DNA from: G020354785 sp964521285
Lineage (GTDB): Bacteria > Bacteroidota > Bacteroidia > Bacteroidales > UBA10428
NCBI GenBank assembly: GCA_964521285.1
Contig: CAZFQS010000007.1
Location: forward strand, 99,828 to 163,827
DNA length: 64,000 nt
Reading direction: 5' to 3'
Position numbers and translations under genes: made by a program. This document shows, one piece after another, positions 18,378 through 27,425 of this stretch (within the stretch, counting starts at the first letter, position 1; every line of letters begins with the position of its first letter). Under the pieces are notes generated by a model. The model searched no databases and had not been told where the DNA came from. It was given only the letters and a program-made list of their open reading frames with translations.

Positions 18378-18599
18378 CGTATTTTATTTTTAATTAGAAA
18401 TACAGATGTGGTTTATAACTTATCTGGAAATTACGTTATTTCCATTTAATATAAAAGATATTGTTATATTTTGAATGAACCCGAAATAAGAATATATTTA
18501 TCAATAATATAAAACTACGATTTTTATTTTTTATAAGTTTGTTAATAGTAAATTTATTATTATTACCGGGTTGTTACCAGGTTTTTTATCTTCCTTAAT

Positions 18600-19865
18600 A
18601 TGACGAAACTCAGGTTCATACATACTGCAGACCTTCATCTTGATACACCCTTTAAAGGGCTTAGCAGCTGGAACAGGGACTTGGCCGGTAAGTTGAAAGA
18701 TGCCACATTCAAAAGTTTCGGAAAGATTATTGATTTATGCCTTAAGGAAAATGTTGACTTTCTTGTAATATCAGGGGACGTTTTCGAAAGTGATAACTTA
18801 AGCCTTGCAGCCCAGTTGAAATTTGTCTCTGAGTTAAGGAGATTATCTGATAACGGAATTCCTGCATACTTTGTCTGTGGTAATCATGATCCGCTGAATT
18901 CATGGATTGACACAACCCGGCTTCCTGAAAATGTATATCGCTATGAATCTTTAAGGGTCAGTAGTTTCATATATACTAAGGATAAAAAGCCAGTAGCCGA
19001 AATTTACGGTATTAGTTTTCAGGACAAAGTTATTAAAGATAACCTTGCCCTTAAATTTAGATTAACGGACAATCCGTCACCCATTTCAATTGCAGTTTTG
19101 CATGGGACTGTAGGTATAGCGGGCCCACATGAGAATTATGCACCCTTCAAAGTGAAGGATGTACTGAATATGGGATTTACATACTGGGCTTTAGGGCATA
19201 TTCATAAGAGACAGATAATTAATGAGTCCGGGCCGGTTATTGTATATCCGGGTAATCCCCAGGGCAGGGATTTTGGCGAGACCGGGGCAAAAGGCTGTTA
19301 TTTGGTCGAAATTGATACAGAAAGCAACGTGAATCTTAAATTCATGCCTGTCCAGCTTATCAGGTTTGAAGAAATTGAAATAGATTTAACAGATGAGGAC
19401 AAAATTGACAGCCTATGGGATAAAATAGAGAAAAGCAGGAATAGCATTAAAGATTATGATGAAAACGTTAGCTATATTCTGAGAGTTAATCTGGCAGGGA
19501 GAACAGCCTTGCATGCTCATCTGAATAAACCGGGAGAATTGGAAAAACTGCAGGAACATTTCAATGAGGGACAATTGGACCAGATATATTTTACATGGAT
19601 TGACCGGTTTGAGTTAAGTACCAGACCCGTTATTGATGTTGAGCAGATTAAGAAAGGAAATGATTTTACTGCAGAGATATTAAAAGCATTTAATGAATAT
19701 GAAGCAGATTTAAACAGGCTGGAAGAACTTATTAATAATATAGATAAGGAATTTATGACCTATCGTATTAAGGAAGAAATTGAAGCGCTCCAGAAATATG
19801 AACACAGGGAGATCCTCGAAAAAGCAAAGTGGAAACTTCTTGATCAACTTATAAGAGAAATATGA
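18600..19865 (+). CDS. yhaO: Metallophosphoesterase, YhaO-type DNA repair exonuclease subunit
   Basis: The protein has 421 residues. It has the calcineurin-like/SbcD-Mre11 nuclease signature: HTADLHLDTPF (Asp11, His13), ISGDVFES (Asp60), CGNHDP (Asn95, His96), a later LHG and GHIHKRQ. It is the size and layout of Bacillus YhaO, with a C-terminal helical extension. Its stop overlaps the start of the large ATPase gene in an ATGA arrangement at 19862-19865, so the two are translationally coupled and should form a Mre11-Rad50-like nuclease-ATPase complex acting on DNA ends. The symbol follows the Bacillus pair and is by analogy. Confidence 0.88.
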   Translation: MTKLRFIHTADLHLDTPFKGLSSWNRDLAGKLKDATFKSFGKIIDLCLKENVDFLVISGDVFESDNLSLAAQLKFVSELRRLSDNGIPAYFVCGNHDPLNSWIDTTRLPENVYRYESLRVSSFIYTKDKKPVAEIYGISFQDKVIKDNLALKFRLTDNPSPISIAVLHGTVGIAGPHENYAPFKVKDVLNMGFTYWALGHIHKRQIINESGPVIVYPGNPQGRDFGETGAKGCYLVEIDTESNVNLKFMPVQLIRFEEIEIDLTDEDKIDSLWDKIEKSRNSIKDYDENVSYILRVNLAGRTALHAHLNKPGELEKLQEHFNEGQLDQIYFTWIDRFELSTRPVIDVEQIKKGNDFTAEILKAFNEYEADLNRLEELINNIDKEFMTYRIKEEIEALQKYEHREILEKAKWKLLDQLIREI

Positions 19866-22537
19866 TATTTAGGGAGATACATATAGACGGATTTGGTATA
19901 TTCAATAACTTTTCATTAACCCGCCTTAAGCCAGGTGTTAACATCATCCTGGGAAATAATGAAGCAGGAAAATCCACATTGCTTAAGTTTTTAAGATATA
20001 CCCTGTTTGGATATCCAAAATCAACAGAACAAAGAATGGCCCCCCTGAACGGTGGAGAACACAGGGGACGAATAAAAGCCATACTGTCAGATAAAAAAAT
20101 TGTGACTTTTGAAAGGATAGCCGGTAGCAGCGGAGGGAATATTAATCTTATGTATGACGGGAGATCAATCGAAGATCAGGTTCTTTGGAGTCAGTTACTT
20201 GGCAATGCGACAAAGGATATTTTTGAGAACGTTTATGCTTTCTCCCTGGATGAATTAACCGGCTGGGGCCAATTATCGGCATCCGGCGTTGAGGACAAAA
20301 TATTCAGTGTTGGTTTGGGCCTGCGAAATATTTCAATTAGTGATGTGGAAGGAAATATTCAACAACAAGTTGATGAGATTTACACTCAAAGGGGTAGCAA
20401 ACAAATTATTCCTTTAGTAATAAAAGAAATAAATACCAGAAAAACCCGGATCCGGGAAATCCAGAGTAATCTGCCCAGGTACAGGGACCTGAACCTTAAT
20501 ATAAAGCAACTTGAAGAAGATATCTGCAGCATTGAGGCACAAATAAAAAAGGACGGAATTGAAAGTGACAGATTGCATAATTACCTGAGATGTTACGAAA
20601 GTTTTGTTACTATAATAAATATTAACAGAGAGTTAGACTCACTGCCGGAATTGCATGGGTACCCTGAGGATGGAGTGGGGCGCTTAAAGGAGCTTGAAAG
20701 AGAAGAACAGGCGCTTAATGATAAAATTCACGGATTAAGGGACGGGAGTGAAGAAGAAAAGGGAATTGAAGAACTGGAAGAGGAAATAGGCAATATTTCA
20801 TTTAATTCCGCAATATTAGAGAGAGAGGATAAAGTAGAATACCTTGTAACAAACCTGGAAAAATACAGATCAGCAATAACAGACAGGATGGAAGATGATA
20901 TAAAAACTGATAACCTTGACAGGTCGATAAAGCAAAAATTAAAAAATATTAGCGCTAAATGGACGGAAAAAGATTTGATTGATTTTTCCGATATCATATC
21001 TCATCAGGACAGGATTAATGATTTTAAAATGAAATTCGATGAAATAAAAGACAGTAAAATAAAGATTGAAGGACAAAGAGATGCTTTACAAACTACAGAA
21101 ACTCATTTAAATATAAAAATCATATCCATTTTAGTCTCGGTAATTTTCATAATTGGTTCAATAACAGCTTTATATTATTCACTTTATGTTTTAGGAGCAT
21201 CTCTGGTCATGATCTCCCTGATAATATTTTTATTCGGAAGGAAGTCTTTAACTAAAGAAAGGTCACCGGGAAATATTCAACACCAGATAACAGAATTAAA
21301 AGACAGGGAAGAAAAATTAAAGACCGGGTATGAAAAATATTTAGCAGAATTAAATCTTCAAAAATCTCTGTCAACAGATTCCGTGTTTGAGATATTAAGG
21401 ACAATTGGCCAGGTAAATACAGAAATAAATGACAGGGATGCACTGAAAAGAAAACAGGAGGAACAAAGAATACCCTTTATAGAAAAATTTGAACAAGAGG
21501 TAATATCCTTCCAGGATATTCTGGCAGTTAAGGAACCAGAAGACAATATAGAATTATCAGTAAATCAGATAATAAGTGAATTTAATACTGCTAAAGAGCA
21601 ATCTCATAACAAAGAAGTTTTAAAACAAAAATTAACCGGGAAGCAGAAAGAACTGGAAAGAACAGAAATCAAACTGGAAAATATTAAAGAAAAACTCGCG
21701 GAATTGTTGAAATCTATTGATGCAAAAGACAGGGAAGATTTTAAGAAAAAATATGAACAAGACAATAAAGTTAAAGAATTGGCTGAAGACCGGAAAAATG
21801 CAGTTGTAAATATTGAAACTGTAGTCGGACTCAACAAATCAGGTGAAGTGATAGAATTTCTTAAAACCAGGAATATTGATGATATTAAGAAAGAAAAGAA
21901 CGATCTGGATGATAAAATTGAACTGGATGAACTGGAACTAAAAAATAAAAATACAGAATTAGGGGAAAAGAAAAACGAATTAAAGCGAATCGAAGGAGAA
22001 TCTGAACTTGCAGAGATTATGACCGGACTGGAATCTGAAAGGCAAAAGTTGCATGATGCTTATAAAAACTGGATGGCCGGGGAAATTGCAGTGAAATTAC
22101 TGACAGATGTAAAAAGTGAATACGAAAAAGAAAAACAGCCTGAAGTAATAAAAAATTCTAATAACTATTTCAGCAAAATAACTGGAGAAAGATATAAAAG
22201 AATAAACGTATCACTTGATGAAAAAGGAGTAACTGTTTTTGATGCCAGGGAAGCTTCAAAAAAGATAGAGCAGCTTAGCAGGGGAACTAAGGAGCAGCTG
22301 CTAATAAGCTTAAGGCTGGGATTTATTGAAGAATATGAAAGAAAAGCTGAACCATTACCTGTGATTGTCGATGAAGTTCTGGTGAATTTTGATCCAAACA
22401 GGGCTAAAAGAACTGCAGAGGTTTTTCATGAATTTGGAAGGAACCGGCAAATCCTTATTTTTACATGTCACCCGGAAACAGTTAAGTATTTTAAACCAAA
22501 AGACATTAATCAGATACATATTAATGACAGCGATTAA
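19862..22537 (+). CDS. yhaN: SMC/Rad50-like AAA ATPase, YhaN-type partner of YhaO
   Basis: The protein has 891 residues. The Walker A motif GNNEAGKST is at 31-39. Long coiled coils (about 190-410 and 465-770) flank a hydrophobic hairpin of two membrane-like helices at about 418-458 (IISILVSVIFIIGSITALYY and LGASLVMISLIIFLFG), a feature of YhaN-type proteins that differs from the zinc hook of Rad50/SbcC. The C-terminal ABC signature region LSRGTKEQLLISLRLGF (about 803-819) and Walker B PVIVDEVLVNFD (832-843) complete the ATPase. It overlaps yhaO by 4 bp. The inferred role is ATP-driven control of the nuclease in DNA repair, perhaps near the membrane. Confidence 0.88.
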   Translation: MIFREIHIDGFGIFNNFSLTRLKPGVNIILGNNEAGKSTLLKFLRYTLFGYPKSTEQRMAPLNGGEHRGRIKAILSDKKIVTFERIAGSSGGNINLMYDGRSIEDQVLWSQLLGNATKDIFENVYAFSLDELTGWGQLSASGVEDKIFSVGLGLRNISISDVEGNIQQQVDEIYTQRGSKQIIPLVIKEINTRKTRIREIQSNLPRYRDLNLNIKQLEEDICSIEAQIKKDGIESDRLHNYLRCYESFVTIININRELDSLPELHGYPEDGVGRLKELEREEQALNDKIHGLRDGSEEEKGIEELEEEIGNISFNSAILEREDKVEYLVTNLEKYRSAITDRMEDDIKTDNLDRSIKQKLKNISAKWTEKDLIDFSDIISHQDRINDFKMKFDEIKDSKIKIEGQRDALQTTETHLNIKIISILVSVIFIIGSITALYYSLYVLGASLVMISLIIFLFGRKSLTKERSPGNIQHQITELKDREEKLKTGYEKYLAELNLQKSLSTDSVFEILRTIGQVNTEINDRDALKRKQEEQRIPFIEKFEQEVISFQDILAVKEPEDNIELSVNQIISEFNTAKEQSHNKEVLKQKLTGKQKELERTEIKLENIKEKLAELLKSIDAKDREDFKKKYEQDNKVKELAEDRKNAVVNIETVVGLNKSGEVIEFLKTRNIDDIKKEKNDLDDKIELDELELKNKNTELGEKKNELKRIEGESELAEIMTGLESERQKLHDAYKNWMAGEIAVKLLTDVKSEYEKEKQPEVIKNSNNYFSKITGERYKRINVSLDEKGVTVFDAREASKKIEQLSRGTKEQLLISLRLGFIEEYERKAEPLPVIVDEVLVNFDPNRAKRTAEVFHEFGRNRQILIFTCHPETVKYFKPKDINQIHINDSD

Positions 22538-22644
22538 TTTTCATCAGCGGCCCTGTCTGATATTCTGATTAAACGTTAATATATGAATTCAGTGCATGCA
22601 GGTTCAAATGAATAAAGTTAATTTTATAAATTAATCTGCTTTAT

Positions 22645-22652
22645 TATTTTTG
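22645..22652 (+). promoter_or_regulatory. Candidate -7 promoter element upstream of transketolase
   Basis: TATTTTTG matches the Bacteroidota -7 consensus TAnnTTTG and lies 33 bp before the transketolase ATG. No good -33 TTTG is evident at the expected distance, so this is a weak call. Confidence 0.3.
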
Positions 22653-22684
22653 CAGGATAAAATAACAAATAATTTAAATTAATT

Positions 22685-24730
22685 ATGGGCAAAGAAATAA
22701 CAGATAAAGTAGCTGACAATATAAGAATTCTTTCAGCGGCCATGGTCGAAAATGCTAGTTCGGGACATCCCGGGGGGGCTATGGGCGGAGCTGATTTCAT
22801 CAATATTCTTTATTCCGAGTTCCTTAACTGGGACCCGAATGATATGGAATGGAAAAACAGGGACAGGTTTTTTCTTGATCCGGGTCATATGTCTCCTATG
22901 CTATATTCAGTACTTACTCTTACAAAGAATTTTTCTATTGATGACCTTAAAAATTTTCGCCAGTGGGGTAGTCCTACACCCGGGCATCCAGAATTAAAGG
23001 TTAAAAGGGGAATTGAGAACACATCCGGCCCTCTTGGACAGGGACATGCAATGGCTGTTGGCGCTGCAATTACCGAAAGGTTCCTTGTAGCTCGATTTGG
23101 TGAATGGATGGCACATAAGATTTATGCTTATATCTCAGACGGAGGCATACAGGAGGAAATTTCGCAGGCAGCAGGACGGATAGCAGGTTTCCTGGGATTA
23201 AGTAATTTTATTATGTTCTATGACTCTAACGACATTCAGTTATCTACCGAAACCAGTATTGTAACTAATGAAAATACTGCAAAAAAATATGAAGCATGGG
23301 GATGGAAAGTAATTACGATAAATGGGAATGATCAGACTCAAATAAGGCAGGCTCTTAATGAAGCTCTTAAAGAGAAGGAGAAACCTACCCTTATAATTGG
23401 TAAAACTGTAATGGGTAAGGGAGCTTTAACAGAGGATGGCAAAAGCTTTGAGAGACAAACATCAACACATGGGATGCCATTATCCAAAGCAGGGGGCTCA
23501 ATTGAGAAATCAATTAAAAATCTTGGCGGTGATCCGAACGATCCGTTTAAAATATTTCCTGAAGTTAAGGAGTATTATGCAGGAGTGATAATTAGGAAAG
23601 CTGAAGCTGCTAAAGTGAAAAAAGATCAGGAAAAGAAATGGGCAAAAGAAAATCCCGAACTGGCTGAAAAACTAAATCAGTTCTTTTCAGGTAAAGCTCC
23701 TGAAATTGACTATAGCATTATTCCACAGAAAGATAATGTAGCTACAAGGGTTGCATCCGGAGCAGTACTGGAGTACCTGGCACAGCATGTTGAAAATATG
23801 ATTGTTGCATCAGCAGATTTGTCAAATAGTGATAAAACTGATGGTTTCCTGAAGTATACCAGGGCATTCAGAAAAGGTGACTTCACAGGTGCATTTTTAC
23901 AGGCCGGAGTATCTGAATTAACAATGGCAGCCATAGCTAACGGAATGGCATTACATGGCGGAGTAACTCCTGCATGCGGAACCTTTCTGGTATTCTCGGA
24001 TTATATGAAACCAGCCTTGAGATTAGCAGCTTTAATGGGCCTGCCTGTAAAATTCATATGGACACATGATGCTTTTCGCGTAGGAGAAGACGGTCCGACA
24101 CATCAGCCAGTTGAGCAGGAAGCACAGATAAGATTACTTGAACAATTAAAAAACCATGCCGGTGAGAATAGCATGCTTGTTCTCAGACCAGCCGATGTAC
24201 ATGAGACAACAATTGCATGGAAAATGGCACTTGAAAATACTAAAACCCCTTCAGCACTTCTTTTATCAAGACAGAATATTAATAATCTTCCTGCCAGGAA
24301 TAACTCAAACCGCTTTAAGGATGCCATGGAGGCACAAAAAGGAGCTTATATTGTTCAGGAAGCTGATGGAAATCCTGACATAATATTAGTAGCAAATGGA
24401 TCTGAGGTATCTACTTTGATAGAAGGAGCAAAAATGCTCAGAGCTGAAAAAGGACTGAAAGTACAGGTAGTATCAGCTCCGTCAGAAGGACTATTCAGAA
24501 AGCAGGATAAATCCTACCAGAATAAGGTATTACCACCCGGTATACCTGCTTTTGGCTTAACAGCAGGGTTGCCTGTCACACTCAGAGGTCTGGTGGGAGC
24601 TACAGGAAAAGTGATCGGAGTTGAACATTTCGGATATTCAGCTCCCTATAAAGTTCTGGACGAAAAATTTGGCTTTACGCCGGAAAATGTTTTTAATAAA
24701 GCTGTTGAATATCTTGCTGAATTAAAATAA
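22685..24730 (+). CDS. tkt: Transketolase
   Basis: The protein has 681 residues, full length. The N-terminal thiamine-diphosphate domain has SSGHPGGAMGGADF and the cofactor-binding segment YISDGGIQEEISQAAGR, the Bacteroidota variant of the usual GDG motif, with the trailing N in YDSNDIQLS. The central pyrimidine-binding domain has GVSELTMAAIANGMALHGG and the conserved HDAFRVGEDGPTHQPVEQ; a C-terminal transketolase domain follows. It transfers two-carbon ketol units between sugar phosphates in the non-oxidative pentose phosphate pathway. It is preceded by 147 bp of intergenic DNA and stands as its own unit. Ribokinase and deoxyribose-phosphate aldolase elsewhere in the window feed the same pathway. 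Confidence 0.96.
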   Translation: MGKEITDKVADNIRILSAAMVENASSGHPGGAMGGADFINILYSEFLNWDPNDMEWKNRDRFFLDPGHMSPMLYSVLTLTKNFSIDDLKNFRQWGSPTPGHPELKVKRGIENTSGPLGQGHAMAVGAAITERFLVARFGEWMAHKIYAYISDGGIQEEISQAAGRIAGFLGLSNFIMFYDSNDIQLSTETSIVTNENTAKKYEAWGWKVITINGNDQTQIRQALNEALKEKEKPTLIIGKTVMGKGALTEDGKSFERQTSTHGMPLSKAGGSIEKSIKNLGGDPNDPFKIFPEVKEYYAGVIIRKAEAAKVKKDQEKKWAKENPELAEKLNQFFSGKAPEIDYSIIPQKDNVATRVASGAVLEYLAQHVENMIVASADLSNSDKTDGFLKYTRAFRKGDFTGAFLQAGVSELTMAAIANGMALHGGVTPACGTFLVFSDYMKPALRLAALMGLPVKFIWTHDAFRVGEDGPTHQPVEQEAQIRLLEQLKNHAGENSMLVLRPADVHETTIAWKMALENTKTPSALLLSRQNINNLPARNNSNRFKDAMEAQKGAYIVQEADGNPDIILVANGSEVSTLIEGAKMLRAEKGLKVQVVSAPSEGLFRKQDKSYQNKVLPPGIPAFGLTAGLPVTLRGLVGATGKVIGVEHFGYSAPYKVLDEKFGFTPENVFNKAVEYLAELK

Positions 24731-24905
24731 AAGAGACAGGCTCTCCCCTCCGTATTCCTGGTTCACCATGCTGTGTTGTATTCATAGCGATTAAATCTTT
24801 ATATGAATGATTGAAGTGAAATTTACTTTTATTAAACATAATAATTTATACTTATTAATAGTTGTTAAGAAATGAAAAGATTTTTAAATGTTATTCTTTT
24901 AATTT

Positions 24906-24938
24906 TAGTTTAAATTTATCAGGATTAAATTTAAACTA
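24906..24938 (+). promoter_or_regulatory. Perfect 13-bp inverted repeat ending on the start codon of the VWA gene
   Basis: TAGTTTAAATTTA (24906-24918) and TAAATTTAAACTA (24926-24938) are exact reverse complements separated by a 7-nt loop TCAGGAT. The last base of the right arm is the A of the ATG at 24938. In mRNA this would fold into a hairpin covering the ribosome landing zone; as DNA it could equally be an operator. Confidence 0.5.
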
Positions 24939-26344
24939 TGGGTTCAATAATATTTTTCCCGTATAATTTAAGATCCGGTATTGGCATAATTTGCTTGTTT
25001 TTATGCTTCAATATGCAAAGTCAGAATGTACCCAAATATGAACCTCCGGATACGCGAATTTTATTTATTTTTGATGCTTCCCAAAGCATGGCAGGATATT
25101 GGGAAAAGAACCGCAAAATTGATATTGCACGCAGGACATTAATACATATTATTGACAGTATTGAAAATCTTACAAATGTATCCATGGCTTTACGTCTATA
25201 CGGGCATCAGAGTCCGGTTCCCCCTCAAAATTGCTATGATACTCGTCTTGAAGTCCCTTTTGGTAAAAATAATGCAGCCAGGATAAGACAGGAATTACGG
25301 TTTGTAGTACCTAAAGGAACTACTCCTATAGCCTATTCACTTAAGGTAGGGGCAAAGGATTTTCCTCCTGATTGTGATAATTGTCGCAATATAATAATAT
25401 TAATTACAGATGGCATTGAAGCTTGCGAAGGTGATCCATGTGCCGAATCATATGAACTGCAGAGAAGTGGTATAGTGTTAAAACCTTTTGTTATAGGAAT
25501 TGGTATTGATGAAGGTTTTACAGAGACATTTGACTGTATTGGCCGTTATTATAACGCAGCAAGAGAAGAAAAGTTCGATGAAGTAATGGAAGTAGTAATT
25601 TCGCAGGCTTTAAATGCTACAACTGCCCAGGTGAATCTGCTGGATATTTACGGTAATCCTACTGAAACAAACGTTAACATGACATTCTATGATAGTTTTT
25701 CAGGGAGGATAATTTACAATTTTATTCATACTATTAACCATAAAGGCAATCCTGATACTCTTATAATGGATCATTTGCTGACCTATAAATTAAGAGTTCA
25801 TACCATCCCTCCGGTTGATGTTGATAATATTAAGTTAACTGCGGGCAAGCATACTGTAATAGCAGCTGATACTCCTCAGGGCACATTGGTCTTAATAACA
25901 AAAGACGGACATCAGTACCGTGATTTACAATATATTGTAAGGATAGCGGGTGATAAAAAAACCCTTAACATGCAAAGTATGTACAGGGAAGAAAAATACC
26001 TGGTAGGAAAATACGATATTGAGGTTCCTGTATTACCCAGAATTTACTTAAATAATGTTGAAATAGAGCAGAGCCAGACTACTACCATAGAAATCCCCAG
26101 GCCTGGAATCTTAACACTTATTAAGGCTGCAACTGGTTTTGGAAGTATTTATCATAGAATAAGTAATAAAAAGGAAGAATGGGTTTGCAATATCGACAGC
26201 AAAGTTAAGAATGAGTCATTAATACTGCAACCTGGCAAATACAGGGTTACTTTCAGAGCTCAGAATGCCAAACTTACAATTTATACTGTTAATAAAACTT
26301 TTGAAATTAAATCCGGAAGCTCTGTAGCATTGCAGCTTTATTAA
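24938..26344 (+). CDS. Secreted von Willebrand factor A-domain protein
   Basis: The protein has 468 residues with a signal peptide (hydrophobic 13-25, cleavage near MQSQ). The VWA domain spans about 38-230 with a complete metal-ion-dependent adhesion site: DASQS (Asp46, Ser48, Ser50), Thr in PKGTTPIAYSL and Asp in LITDGIEACEG. Two paired-Cys segments (PPDCDNC and CEGDPC) lie near the site. The C-terminal 230 residues are beta-rich with repeated ligand-sensor-like stretches (ITKDGHQYRDLQYI, VLPRIYLNNVE, LILQPGKYRVTF). It probably acts as a periplasmic or surface binding protein; the ligand is unknown. The start codon touches a strong inverted repeat. Confidence 0.82.
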   Translation: MGSIIFFPYNLRSGIGIICLFLCFNMQSQNVPKYEPPDTRILFIFDASQSMAGYWEKNRKIDIARRTLIHIIDSIENLTNVSMALRLYGHQSPVPPQNCYDTRLEVPFGKNNAARIRQELRFVVPKGTTPIAYSLKVGAKDFPPDCDNCRNIIILITDGIEACEGDPCAESYELQRSGIVLKPFVIGIGIDEGFTETFDCIGRYYNAAREEKFDEVMEVVISQALNATTAQVNLLDIYGNPTETNVNMTFYDSFSGRIIYNFIHTINHKGNPDTLIMDHLLTYKLRVHTIPPVDVDNIKLTAGKHTVIAADTPQGTLVLITKDGHQYRDLQYIVRIAGDKKTLNMQSMYREEKYLVGKYDIEVPVLPRIYLNNVEIEQSQTTTIEIPRPGILTLIKAATGFGSIYHRISNKKEEWVCNIDSKVKNESLILQPGKYRVTFRAQNAKLTIYTVNKTFEIKSGSSVALQLY

Positions 26345-26374
26345 AGAACTCTTTGTGGACTAAGGTATTTTAAA

Positions 26375-27289
26375 TTATCGTCTTACAAAAAGAGCCTTAA
26401 TTAAATGTGACATTATTCTGGGATTTTCTTTTAACCTGCGCGTTGAATAATTAAACCAGTCTTTACCATATGGAATATATACTCTCATTGGATGTCCCGA
26501 ATCTGCTATTGATTTTCTTAATTCGGGAGTAACACCATATAACATCTGAAACTCATATCTTGATTTGGGGACATTATATTTGTTAATGAGATCCAGAGAG
26601 CCACTGATAAGATCCTTATCATGAGTAGCAATTGCAGAATAAAAATTATTCTGAAACATATATTCCAGGTCTTTCATGAAATGGTTGTTTATCTCATCAT
26701 GCTTTAAATATGCTATCTCCTCAGGTTCAACATAAATTCCTTTACACAATCTGATATTCAGAGGCATATTATTCTTATTAAATTCGTGCAGCATTTTTAA
26801 ATCATTAAGGGTTCTTTTTAAATACGACTGAAAGACCAGTCCGGTATTATCCGGAAATGAAGCATGTAATTTTTTAAACAGATCAATTTCAGGATCAGTA
26901 CATCTTGAATCCTCCATGTCAATTCTGACAAAGTAATTTTTATCTGCTGCTTTCTTGACTATTTCATGGATTTTAAGATAACATAGTTTAGTGTCGGTTA
27001 ATAGTCCGAACATTGTTGGTTTCAGGGAAAATGTCGTATCAAGGTTATTCCTGTCAGCTTCTTCTATAATGTTTAAATATTCGTTTTTATAATAATCAAT
27101 TTTTTCAATTTTAGTCTGAAATTCGCCCAGCAAATCAATACTTGCTTTAATACCATTATTGTTGAATTCCTTTGCAGCAATAACTGCGTCATTTGGCTTT
27201 TCTCCTGCTATGTATTTCTTTGAAAAAATCCAGATAAATTTCTTTGGTAATAATGGCAGTATTCCTGCAATTGCCTTATTTAAGAACAT
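26375..27289 (-). CDS. Proline dehydrogenase (FAD-dependent, monofunctional)
   Basis: The protein has 304 residues, the usual size of bacterial monofunctional enzymes. It has the ProDH barrel motifs: FVRIDMEDSR, LVFQSYLKRTLNDL, LNIRLCKGIYVEP, IATHDKDLI, YEFQMLYGVTPELRKSI and RVYIPYGKDWFNYSTRRLKENP, the last including the substrate-binding Arg pair. It oxidises proline to pyrroline-5-carboxylate, passing electrons to the quinone pool via FAD. The next enzyme, P5C dehydrogenase, is at 45963-47594, some 19 kb away on the other strand, so the pathway is split over the window. Confidence 0.92.
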   Translation of the reverse strand: MFLNKAIAGILPLLPKKFIWIFSKKYIAGEKPNDAVIAAKEFNNNGIKASIDLLGEFQTKIEKIDYYKNEYLNIIEEADRNNLDTTFSLKPTMFGLLTDTKLCYLKIHEIVKKAADKNYFVRIDMEDSRCTDPEIDLFKKLHASFPDNTGLVFQSYLKRTLNDLKMLHEFNKNNMPLNIRLCKGIYVEPEEIAYLKHDEINNHFMKDLEYMFQNNFYSAIATHDKDLISGSLDLINKYNVPKSRYEFQMLYGVTPELRKSIADSGHPMRVYIPYGKDWFNYSTRRLKENPRIMSHLIKALFVRR

Positions 27290-27374
27290 AGACCGATTGT
27301 TTTAATAATTCTGTTTAATTGCATGATGTAAAATAATTATAAAAATTAAAAATTATAAAATTCATAATAAAAAT

Positions 27375-27404
27375 AAAAAAACGGACCTGATAAGTCCGTT
27401 TTTT
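27375..27404 (-). terminator. Rho-independent terminator of the 1645-residue surface protein gene
   Basis: The stem AACGGAC / GTCCGTT (27380-27386 and 27394-27400) encloses a 7-nt loop, with six A on the left and five or six T on the right. Read on the minus strand it lies about 22 bp after the stop codon of the gene at 27426-32363 and ends in a U-run. The symmetry would also allow function on the plus strand. Confidence 0.85.
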
Positions 27405-27425
27405 AAATAAATAATTTATAAATAA

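Noticed and set aside
18600..22537. Defence system made of the nuclease and ATPase pair
   Set aside because: The pair matches the housekeeping YhaO/YhaN layout and sits among core genes with no other defence genes or mobile elements.
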